Notes under the pieces: generated by a model | What the model was told of the DNA's origin: nothing | The model's database searches: none | What the model saw: the letters and a program-made list of their open reading frames with translations, nothing else | Source: Deltaproteobacteria bacterium | GTDB taxonomy: Bacteria > Desulfobacterota > GWC2-55-46 > DRQE01 | NCBI GenBank assembly: GCA_024278765.1 | Contig: JAJRSM010000021.1 | Coordinates: forward strand, 1-45,783 | Direction of reading: 5' to 3' | Length of the DNA stretch: 45,783 nt | Shown here: positions 26,493 to 33,434 of the stretch, in pieces | Numbering within the stretch: the stretch's first letter is position 1 | Layout of the letters: every line of letters begins with the position of its first letter | Made by a program: the position numbers and the translations under genes

Positions 26493-26525
26493 ACCCCGCG
26501 TCCGTCAAGGAGGCGGGGTTTATAT
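26493..26525 (+). terminator. Possible terminator after OmcS-like copy B
   Basis: ACCCCGC (26493-26499) pairs with GCGGGGT (26513-26519), followed by only a broken T-run (TTTATATT). It may attenuate rather than stop transcription into the TPR gene. Confidence 0.5.
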
Positions 26526-26545
26526 TGTCCGGGAGGACTCTGTTA

Positions 26546-27325
26546 ATGAAGAAGGTCTTTTTATTTATACTTGTTCTTGCTTTTATCTCTTTACCTGTTA
26601 CGGTGGTAGCAGCCAAGGACGCAGGCAGCAGCAGTGCTCTGCCAAAGCCTCCTGCCTATAAGAGCAAGGCCGAGCTTACGGCAGAGATTACGAGGCTGGA
26701 GTCTATATCAGGGGGGCGTAGCTGGCAACAGGACTTTACTCTTGGCGTGGCCTATATGCATGCAGGCAAGGTTCGTTCCGCCTTGACCTTTTTAGAGCGG
26801 GTAATCGAGCGACGCCCTGATTTTTTAAAGGCCTATGAGCCAATCGGTATGGCGCGTTTTAAGGGCGGTGATATGGAAGGGGCTCTCAAGGCCTGGAGGC
26901 TGGCACTTAAGGCAGACCCAAAGTCTATTCATCTTAAAAAGATGATAGTCCTGGCTGGTGACCGGCTTGTACTCTCCAGACGAGTCGAGGGGCTGCTTAA
27001 AGGCCTCGATGCAGATAAAGAAAGTAGTTGGGAGAGCCAGCTGAAGTTGTCCAGGTTGTATCTTAAACTCAGAGAGCCGGAAAAGAGCCTTATTTATGTA
27101 AATAAGGCCATTGCTATAAAGGGCGAGGATGCAACATTGCTTGAGGCACAAGGCAGGGCCCATGCAGGTGGTGGCGAGTTTATGCTCGCAGCCGGTGCCT
27201 TTAAAAAGGCTTCGACCATGGTTCCGGAGCAAGGTCCATTCAAGCTCAGGTTGCTGAGGATGATTGCCGATATGGAGTCTCTTTTAAGACGTGAAAAAGG
27301 CAATAAAGAGACCGTTGTTAATTAG
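26546..27325 (+). CDS. Secreted TPR protein after OmcS-like copy B
   Basis: 259 aa from the ATG at 26546 with GGGAGGA upstream (a TTG at 26525 lies before this site). Signal peptide to about residue 22 (VVAAKD). TPR-like helices follow: WQQDFTLGVAYMHAGKVRSAL, FLKAYEPIGMARFKGGDMEGA, SQLKLSRLYLKLREPEKSL and ATLLEAQGRAHAGGGEFMLA. It is soluble and predicted periplasmic. It closes the cytochrome locus and is followed by a terminator. I infer an assembly or chaperone partner, as for the other TPR genes. There is no enzymatic motif. Confidence 0.8.
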   Translation: MKKVFLFILVLAFISLPVTVVAAKDAGSSSALPKPPAYKSKAELTAEITRLESISGGRSWQQDFTLGVAYMHAGKVRSALTFLERVIERRPDFLKAYEPIGMARFKGGDMEGALKAWRLALKADPKSIHLKKMIVLAGDRLVLSRRVEGLLKGLDADKESSWESQLKLSRLYLKLREPEKSLIYVNKAIAIKGEDATLLEAQGRAHAGGGEFMLAAGAFKKASTMVPEQGPFKLRLLRMIADMESLLRREKGNKETVVN

Positions 27326-27332
27326 CAATAAA

Positions 27333-27356
27333 AGACATTCGTGTCTGGTTTTTTTT
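27333..27356 (+). terminator. Rho-independent terminator of the cytochrome locus
   Basis: AGACA-TTCG-TGTCT (27333-27346) with the stable TTCG tetraloop, followed by GG and eight T. The remaining intergenic stretch to 27560 is AT-rich with no clear gene. Confidence 0.8.
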
Positions 27357-27560
27357 ACGAGTTTTTTTATCTCTTGATTTTCAGCAAAACCATAGACATG
27401 AAATTTTTGAGAGGGTAGTGTTTTTTAGCCTCAGAGTTTTTAAAAACATTAAAATGCATAGTAGCATGTGTTTTATTGGTCCTTTTTGCATTTTTAACTT
27501 GCAAGTTGTTTTTAGATGGGTTAAATGAAATGTACTAAACTACTTCAGGAGGAGTTTGCA

Positions 27561-27851
27561 ATGGCAAAACCTATGACTAAGTCAGAAGTGATTGAGCATC
27601 TTGCTAAGAAGACCGGACTAACAAAAAAGGACGTAAACACAGTCCTTGGCGAGTTTACGTTACTTGCCTACAAGCAGGCCAAAAATGATTTCACTATCCC
27701 GGGCATTGGTAAGCTTTCAGTTGTTAAAAGAAAGGCCAGAAAGGGAAGGAATCCTCAGACAGGCGAAGACATCAAGATTCCTGCAAAGAACGCAGTGAAG
27801 TTCAAGGTTGCAAAGGCATGCAAAGACGCGGTTGTAGGTTGTAAGAAGTAA
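27561..27851 (+). CDS. HU-family DNA-binding protein
   Basis: 96 aa from the ATG at 27561 behind AGGAGGAG. The sequence covers the whole HU/IHF fold: N-terminal helices (SEVIEHLAKKTGLTKKDVNTVL), FTIPGIGKLSVVKRKAR, the arm RKGRNPQTGEDIKIPAK with the DNA-intercalating Pro, and a C-terminal helix. HU bends and compacts DNA without strong sequence preference. The FTIPGIGKL form is the variant often seen in proteobacteria with several HU paralogs. It stands alone between two terminators. Confidence 0.93.
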   Translation: MAKPMTKSEVIEHLAKKTGLTKKDVNTVLGEFTLLAYKQAKNDFTIPGIGKLSVVKRKARKGRNPQTGEDIKIPAKNAVKFKVAKACKDAVVGCKK

Positions 27852-27880
27852 AACGAATTAATAATAGATTATATGGTTTT

Positions 27881-27939
27881 AACGGGGTACTGATCGGATG
27901 ATTGCTAAGGCAAATTGTTCTGTTGTTACCCCGTTTTTT
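27881..27939 (+). terminator. Terminator after the HU gene
   Basis: AACGGGGTA (27881-27889) pairs perfectly with TACCCCGTT (27927-27935) across a 37-nt loop, followed by a T-run. The long loop is unusual, but stem and T-tract fit a terminator. Confidence 0.65.
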
Positions 27940-28022
27940 CATTTCTTCTGTTGGTTTTATATTGTTTTTTTTCGTATTGATACTACTTGACCCGTCCTTG
28001 TTTATTGTGTTATTTTTTTCTA

Positions 28023-28997
28023 ATGAAGGTACTTGTAACAGGAGGGGCGGGTTTTATCGGATCACATCTGGTCGATACGCTCCTTTTGCGTGGCGATAGC
28101 GTCGTTGTCATTGACAACTTCAATGATTATTATGATCCGGCACTTAAGCGTGAGAACCTTGTGGCAGCTAGATCTAACTCTGCCTTTACTCTCCATGAAA
28201 TAGATATCAGGGACGCAGAGGCCGTTACGACGGTTATTGGTAGTGAACGGCCTGATGCAGTATGCCACTTGGCGGCACGCGCCGGGGTGCGCCCTTCAAT
28301 TGCAGATCCTATATTATACGAACAGACCAACTGCCTAGGTACAATGAATATCCTTGAGGCGGTTAAGGGTATCAAGTTAAAGAACTTTGTCTTTGCATCT
28401 TCTTCTTCGGTATACGGAGAAAATAGCAAGACGCCATTTTCTGAGGAAGACCCGGTAGAGCATCCGATATCACCGTACGCAGCGACCAAGCGTGCTGGCG
28501 AACTTATGCTCTATACATACGCCCACCTTTATGCCTTACCGGTTACCTGCCTGCGCTTTTTTACGGTATATGGTGAACGGGGCCGCCCTGATATGGCGGT
28601 AGCTATATTTACCAGGTTTATTGACGAAGGCAGTGCGCTACCTGTCTACGGCGACGGTACGGCAAGGCGCGACTTTACCTATATCGGTGATATAGTCAAA
28701 GGGGTAGTAGCTGCAATCGATCAGCCGCGTCGCTATGAGATAATAAATATCGGCGGCTCCGGGGTTATAACTGTTAATCGCCTTATCGAGGTTATAGAAG
28801 ACAAGCTTGGCAAAAAGGCAGTGGTTGATTACACAGCACCCTTTGCGGGGGACGTGCCGGTGACCTGTGCTGATACGCGCAGAGAGGAACGCCTACTGGG
28901 CTTTGTCCCAAATGTAGATATCGTCGAAGGGATAGGACGCTACGTTGCGTGGTATTTCAATTGTAAGGCCGGGCGTAAGGCAGGGCGGCAGGGTTAG
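28023..28997 (+). CDS. NAD-dependent nucleotide-sugar epimerase (UDP-glucuronate 4-epimerase-like)
   Basis: 324 aa from the ATG at 28023, where the Rossmann motif begins at once (MKVLVTGGAGFIGSH). The SDR catalytic elements are SSSSVYG and YAATKRAGE (Tyr-xxx-Lys). DNFNDYYDPALKREN is typical of the UDP-glucuronate/UDP-galacturonate 4-epimerase branch, and the C-terminal half has RDFTYIGDIVKG. It probably makes a sugar for surface polysaccharide. No other polysaccharide gene is near. There is no good ribosome site before the ATG, so translation may be weak or leaderless-like. Confidence 0.88.
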   Translation: MKVLVTGGAGFIGSHLVDTLLLRGDSVVVIDNFNDYYDPALKRENLVAARSNSAFTLHEIDIRDAEAVTTVIGSERPDAVCHLAARAGVRPSIADPILYEQTNCLGTMNILEAVKGIKLKNFVFASSSSVYGENSKTPFSEEDPVEHPISPYAATKRAGELMLYTYAHLYALPVTCLRFFTVYGERGRPDMAVAIFTRFIDEGSALPVYGDGTARRDFTYIGDIVKGVVAAIDQPRRYEIINIGGSGVITVNRLIEVIEDKLGKKAVVDYTAPFAGDVPVTCADTRREERLLGFVPNVDIVEGIGRYVAWYFNCKAGRKAGRQG

Positions 28998-29040
28998 AAT
29001 CAAGGTTGGTTACGATTATTTGGAGGTTTGAGATAATATA

Positions 29041-30207
29041 ATGAAAAAACTTTTTATAAAAGACCTTAAAGAAAAGCAAAGGGTAGATACTACCTTGCTG
29101 GTAACGCGCAAAACGCTTAGCGTTAGCAAGGCAGGTAAACCGTATCTGGCATTGAAGCTTATGGACTCAACAGGAGAGCTCGACGCACGCGTCTGGGATA
29201 ACGCAGAGTCCATAGCAGAGGGCTTTAGTCTGGACGACGTTGTGCGTGTAAAGGGATCGGCCCTAGCTTATCAGGGAAAGATGCAGCTTAATTTAGGAAA
29301 CATCAAGGCCGTTAGTGACGGCGAATATACCTTGCGTGATTATCTGCCAGCATCAGAGCGAGACCCGCAGGAGATGATGGCAGAGCTTGACGCCTTAATA
29401 GCAGATATGAAAGATCCGTTTATTAAGGGGCTTTTAACTGATATGCTTGGCGATGGCAGTGAGTTGCGAGCAAGGTTTATGCAGGCCCCTGCTGCAAAGA
29501 TGATGCATCATCCGTATCTCGGAGGGTTGCTTGAGCATGTCTTGTCTCTGTGTGGTCTGGGGGTGGCCGTAAGCGGGCACTATAAAAACTTGAATAAAGA
29601 CCTTCTGGTTGCTGGTCTTATTCTGCATGATATCGGTAAGGTCTTTGAACTGACCTATGAGCGTTCATTTGGTTATTCCGATGAGGGGCGCTTGATCGGC
29701 CATATTACCATCGGCACAGAGCTTGTTGATTCGTATATGAAAAAAATACCTGGTTTTCCCGAAGAACTCCGCATGCAGCTTAAGCATCTTTTGCTGAGCC
29801 ATCACGGCACGCTTGAGTATGGTTCGCCAAAGAGACCGAAGACGCTGGAGGCACTGGTGCTTTCATATCTGGATGATCTGGATGCAAAGGTGAATGCCGC
29901 AGAGACGATTATGGCCGACCCCGCTGGGGAAGAACGCTGGAGTCCTTATCAGAGGATCTTCGAGAGATATATCTATAAAAAAAGATACCGTTACGAAGAC
30001 GGGGGCGGTGAGGCGGCATTGTCGGAATTACCGGAATCAAATGACGAGGCGGTATTTAATGGCAAGGCGGATGCCTCTCTTAAGGCGGATGCCTCTGGCA
30101 AGGCGGATGCCTCTCCTGAGCCTTCTGTAGAAAACGAAAGGATTAGTGGGAAAGATCAAGAGGGTAGTGCAAGCGGTCAGACACCTGAGTTTGATCTCTT
30201 TAAATAA
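29041..30207 (+). CDS. YhaM-like 3'-5' exoribonuclease (OB fold plus HD domain)
   Basis: 388 aa. An N-terminal OB-fold nucleic-acid-binding domain (about residues 10-95; VSKAGKPYLALKLMDSTGELDARVW cut here as its core) is followed by an HD domain: HHPYLGGLLEHVLSL, LILHDIGKVFEL, HLLLSHHG and DDLDAKVNA. This is the layout of the YhaM/CBF1 family of 3'-5' exonucleases, known mainly from Firmicutes and also found in deltaproteobacteria. After about residue 320 the tail is low complexity and contains three copies of a six-residue repeat (xKADAS) that lies outside the catalytic part. Typical length is about 310-320 aa, so the tail is an addition. Confidence 0.85.
   Translation: MKKLFIKDLKEKQRVDTTLLVTRKTLSVSKAGKPYLALKLMDSTGELDARVWDNAESIAEGFSLDDVVRVKGSALAYQGKMQLNLGNIKAVSDGEYTLRDYLPASERDPQEMMAELDALIADMKDPFIKGLLTDMLGDGSELRARFMQAPAAKMMHHPYLGGLLEHVLSLCGLGVAVSGHYKNLNKDLLVAGLILHDIGKVFELTYERSFGYSDEGRLIGHITIGTELVDSYMKKIPGFPEELRMQLKHLLLSHHGTLEYGSPKRPKTLEALVLSYLDDLDAKVNAAETIMADPAGEERWSPYQRIFERYIYKKRYRYEDGGGEAALSELPESNDEAVFNGKADASLKADASGKADASPEPSVENERISGKDQEGSASGQTPEFDLFK
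30061..30114 (+). repeat. Three in-frame 18-bp tandem repeats in the YhaM-like gene tail
   Basis: Units at 30061, 30079 and 30097 share AAGGCGGATGCCTCT. The first and third are identical, and the middle one begins CTT instead of GGC. They encode GKADAS-LKADAS-GKADAS. Confidence 0.95.
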
Positions 30208-30264
30208 TTATAGATATTGTAACCAGGTACTGTAAATCTTCTAATTTTTAAGCAGGGAGCACCC

Positions 30265-30597
30265 ATGGATACCTATTACGACCCGGAAGACCTTTTAAAG
30301 TTCGCTGAGATGGGTGAGGACGGCCCTGAACTATGGAAGAAGTTCAATGAGTGGTACGGTGAGGTCTTTAAGGCCGGAGCCCTTAGCGAGCGAGAGAAGG
30401 CCCTTATGGGGCTTGCCGTGGCCCACGGCGTGCAGTGTGCTTATTGTATAGATGCATTTACCAAGAGCTCTCTGGAAAATGGCGCAGACGCCGCACAGAT
30501 GACCGAGGCCGTCCATGTGGCAGCGGCTGTAAAGGGTGGCTCGGCTCTGGTCCATGGCGTACAGATGAAGAAGATTGCAAAGAAGATGGGTCTGTAA
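30265..30597 (+). CDS. AhpD-like (carboxymuconolactone decarboxylase fold) protein of the arsenosugar pathway
   Basis: 110 aa. The CMD/AhpD fold has its redox motif CAYC at about residues 54-57 (HGVQCAYCIDAF), with the expected downstream His (EAVHVAAAVKGG). Immediately downstream, two bases apart, is an ArsS-type radical SAM gene. This pair is a known arrangement, annotated in databases as the arsenosugar biosynthesis-associated peroxidase-like protein. The reaction of this component is not established. It may handle a thiol or peroxide step in organoarsenic formation. Confidence 0.88.
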   Translation: MDTYYDPEDLLKFAEMGEDGPELWKKFNEWYGEVFKAGALSEREKALMGLAVAHGVQCAYCIDAFTKSSLENGADAAQMTEAVHVAAAVKGGSALVHGVQMKKIAKKMGL

Positions 30598-30599
30598 TA

Positions 30600-31619
30600 A
30601 TGGCCAAGCACGGACGCTACCTCTTGAGGGATTCTCGTTTTAAGCCATTCGAGGATACGTTAGAAGAGTACGGGCTTAGCCCGATAGTCGCCAGCAGTGT
30701 CAATACGCTTCAGATAAATATGGGTGCTGCCTGCAATATGAGCTGCGCTCATTGTCACGTAGAGGCCGACCCTGTCGGTCCTGATGGCCCTGATAAAGAC
30801 GAACAGATGGGGCGTGATGTCCTTGAGCAGTCTCTGCGTGTTATTGATACTTTCAAGATACGTACAGTTGATATAACCGGCGGTGCTCCTGAGATGAATC
30901 CCAATTACAGGTGGTTTCTAAAGGAGTGTAGTGCACAGGGGTTGTGCATTATAACGCGCACGAACCTTAGTGTTTTACTGGAGGACGGCTACGAGGATAT
31001 GGCCGCCTTTTTTGCGGCCCGTAAGGTTGAGGTCGTTGCATCTTTGCCTTATTATACCAGTACCGTGACTGATAGGGTAAGGGGGGCAGGGGCATTTGAT
31101 CGTTCTATCAAGGCCCTCAAACTTTTAAATGACCTTGGTTACGGCAAGCCCGGTACCGGGCTCTCACTGAGTCTTTTATATAACCCGGCCGGTGCTTACG
31201 TCTCGCCTTCGCAGGGGGCGATAGAGGCGGACTTCAGGAGAAGGCTGAAAGAAGACTATGATATATATTTTACTAATCTCTTTACCCTGATAAATATGCC
31301 CGTTGGTCGCTTCTTTACCTTTCTGGAGCGAAGCGGTAATCTGGAGCAGTATATTAATCGCTTAATTGATTCCTTTAACCCCGAGGCCGCAAGCAATGCT
31401 ATGTGCAAGGACCTTATCTCGGTCGGTTGGGACGGTACGTTATATGACTGTGACTTTAACCAGATGATGTTTTTAAAGTGTGCAGTAGAGTACCCGACGA
31501 TCTGGGACTTTGATCTGAAGGCTCTGGAGGGTAGGCGTATCGTAGTAGGCCTGCATTGTTACGCCTGTATGGCAGGGGCCGGGTCGAGTTGCGGCGGCGA
31601 GACTTCAAAGAAGAATTAG
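30600..31619 (+). CDS. arsS: ArsS-type radical SAM protein (arsenosugar biosynthesis)
   Basis: 339 aa from the ATG at 30600. The iron-sulfur motif CNMSCAHC (residues 45-52, CxxxCxxC) is followed by HVEADP. DITGGAPEMNP is typical of this subfamily, and the C-terminal DUF3641 region ends in HCYACMAGAGSSCGGE. Family members are named radical SAM (seleno)protein ArsS, because many carry selenocysteine in the C-terminal Cys-rich motif. Here Met occupies the position where U or T is usual, as I recall it. ArsS is thought to act on an arsenic intermediate to make deoxyadenosyl arsenic (arsenosugar) compounds. arsM, the usual partner methyltransferase, is not in the window. Confidence 0.88.
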   Translation: MAKHGRYLLRDSRFKPFEDTLEEYGLSPIVASSVNTLQINMGAACNMSCAHCHVEADPVGPDGPDKDEQMGRDVLEQSLRVIDTFKIRTVDITGGAPEMNPNYRWFLKECSAQGLCIITRTNLSVLLEDGYEDMAAFFAARKVEVVASLPYYTSTVTDRVRGAGAFDRSIKALKLLNDLGYGKPGTGLSLSLLYNPAGAYVSPSQGAIEADFRRRLKEDYDIYFTNLFTLINMPVGRFFTFLERSGNLEQYINRLIDSFNPEAASNAMCKDLISVGWDGTLYDCDFNQMMFLKCAVEYPTIWDFDLKALEGRRIVVGLHCYACMAGAGSSCGGETSKKN

Positions 31620-31679
31620 GTATTTGGTATTTACCTTTATAAAAAGATTGGCCAGATCGGCCAAATCGGTAAGGGCAGT

Positions 31680-32345
31680 ATGGATAAGATAGTAGTCTTT
31701 GGTGGGACATTCAACCCTATTCATTACGGGCACATGCGGTGCGCAATCGAGGTCAGTGAGGCACTCGGCATACCTCGCGTAGTCTTTATGCCAGCTGCGA
31801 CCTCACCGCACAAGAGCGGCGGCTCTGAGATCGGTGCCGAGATAGATGCCGAGATAAGGCTACATATGGCAAGGCTTGGCACCGGCGATAATCCGCTCTT
31901 TGAGGTGTCGGATATGGAGGTCAGGCGCGGTGCCGTATCTTATACCGTCGATACGGTCGGTGAGCTGATAGCCGCTGGCGGAGAGCCGACCCTGATCGTC
32001 GGGGCGGATCAGTTTAATCTCTTATCTTCCTGGGTAGATTACGAGCAGATATTGCGCATGGCTGATATCGCGGTAGTGCCCAGACCTGGCATTACTCTTA
32101 AAACACTGGAAGAGGCCTTGTCTGTTGAAGTTGCAGCCGGCTTTTGTTATGATAAAAATAGTGCTTCGTTTGTAAACAAAGCAGGGCACTGTATTAGTTT
32201 TGTCGATTCAACGCTTATGGGTATATCTTCTTCGGATATACGCAGGCGTGTTCAAGAGGGGCGCAGCATCAGTTATCTGGTAAGCCCCGTGGTTGAGAGC
32301 TATATCAAGGAGCATGGGCTGTACTCAACGCCAGAAGCGGTGTAA
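31680..32345 (+). CDS. nadD: Nicotinate-nucleotide adenylyltransferase
   Basis: 221 aa. Transfers AMP from ATP to nicotinate mononucleotide in NAD synthesis. The nucleotidyltransferase motif is FGGTFNPIHYGHMR, with the second signature ISSSDIRRRVQEGRS, and substrate loop MPAATSPHK. Length is normal. It heads the nadD-rsfS-rlmH run, a conserved order in many bacteria. Confidence 0.95.
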   Translation: MDKIVVFGGTFNPIHYGHMRCAIEVSEALGIPRVVFMPAATSPHKSGGSEIGAEIDAEIRLHMARLGTGDNPLFEVSDMEVRRGAVSYTVDTVGELIAAGGEPTLIVGADQFNLLSSWVDYEQILRMADIAVVPRPGITLKTLEEALSVEVAAGFCYDKNSASFVNKAGHCISFVDSTLMGISSSDIRRRVQEGRSISYLVSPVVESYIKEHGLYSTPEAV

Positions 32346-32405
32346 GGGCTTACTGCTTTTCGGTAGCGGAACTTAAAATAATACTTACGAAGGAGTGTAG
32401 ATAAA

Positions 32406-32801
32406 CTGGACGCTATAACCACGGCACAGAAGGCCGTAAAATCAGCAAGAGAGAAGCACGCAACCGAGGTTGTGCTGCTGGATATTAAGGAATTATCGTC
32501 GATAGCCGATTATGTAGTTATATGTAGTGCCGATTCAGAGCGCCAAGTCCATGCCTTATCAAAGCAGATAGAGGACGATCTGCAGCTCTTAAAGGTAAAG
32601 CCTCTTAGCATTGAAGGGCTTGGTGAGGGCAAATGGGTACTTATGGACTATAACGATGTTATAGTCCATATATTTTTAGCACCCGTAAGGGCCTACTATG
32701 ATCTAGAAGGGCTCTGGGCCGATGCCGAGAGGATAGAGTCGGGCGACGATGATATAACTGACGATGCTGACTCGCCCCGGGCAAGTGGCTCTGCTGGTTA
32801 G
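32406..32801 (+). CDS. rsfS: Ribosome silencing factor RsfS, probable CTG start
   Basis: 131 aa if started at CTG 32406. RsfS binds ribosomal protein uL14 and blocks 50S/30S joining during starvation. Family signatures are VLLDIKELSSIADYVVICS, RQVHALSKQIEDDL and GEGKWVLMDYNDVIVHIFL. The frame is open only back to TAA at 32379. Between that stop and the GTG at 32472 there is no ATG, GTG or TTG, yet the residues from 32406 (LDAITTAQKAVKSAREKHA) fit the normal RsfS N-terminus. AAGGAG (32390-32395) sits 10 bases before CTG, ideal spacing. A start at GTG 32472 would lose about 22 conserved residues and has no ribosome site. The C-terminal tail is acidic. Confidence 0.88.
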   Translation: MDAITTAQKAVKSAREKHATEVVLLDIKELSSIADYVVICSADSERQVHALSKQIEDDLQLLKVKPLSIEGLGEGKWVLMDYNDVIVHIFLAPVRAYYDLEGLWADAERIESGDDDITDDADSPRASGSAG

Positions 32802-32851
32802 CTTGCTTAAGAAAGCGGCACAAAAAGCAGTCAGTCTTTTAAGAAAAAAGA

Positions 32852-33322
32852 ATGAAGATAATATTCTTATCAGTTGGTAAGCTGAAAAAGGGCTATGCAA
32901 GCGACGGTGTTCGAGAGTACCTCGGTAGAATCAAGCGGTATATGCCGGTTGAAGAGGTAATAGTCAGGGACGAATCCAGCGGCGGTAAGATCCCGAAGAA
33001 AGATGTCCTGCGGCGCGAGGGCCAGCGGATTCTCGGCAAGCTAAAGCAGGGGGATATCGTAGTAGCCCTTGACGAGCGAGGTCGTGGTTTTACATCTCAC
33101 GGGTTTGCGGCAGTGGTAGAACGCTTTATGGGCAGTGGCAAAAAACGCGTCTGTTTTATAGTAGGTGGCGCGTACGGACTGAGCCCGGAGCTTAAGCAAT
33201 CGGCAGATCTTCTCTTGCGGATCTCTGATATGGTAATGCCGCATGATCTTGCAAGGCTTGTCTTATCCGAGCAGGTCTACAGGGCCTTTACTATTTTGAG
33301 AGGCGAGCCGTATTCTCACTGA
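32852..33322 (+). CDS. rlmH: 23S rRNA (pseudouridine-1915-N3) methyltransferase
   Basis: 156 aa, the normal length. SPOUT-fold methyltransferase acting on pseudouridine 1915 of 23S rRNA in the 70S ribosome. Motifs: MKIIFLSVGKLK at the start, LDERGRGFTSHGFA, the SAM-binding knot FIVGGAYGLSPEL, and the C-terminal YRAFTILRGEPYSH. Downstream of rsfS as in many genomes. Confidence 0.96.
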   Translation: MKIIFLSVGKLKKGYASDGVREYLGRIKRYMPVEEVIVRDESSGGKIPKKDVLRREGQRILGKLKQGDIVVALDERGRGFTSHGFAAVVERFMGSGKKRVCFIVGGAYGLSPELKQSADLLLRISDMVMPHDLARLVLSEQVYRAFTILRGEPYSH

Positions 33323-33434
33323 GTTTTTTTGTCGGTCTGGTTGTAGCGCATCACGAGGCGATTTACTTGAGTAGCCGTAATCATAATTATACCTGTCTGC
33401 ATCTTAATATTTGCCAGCAGGGGAAAAACAGCCT

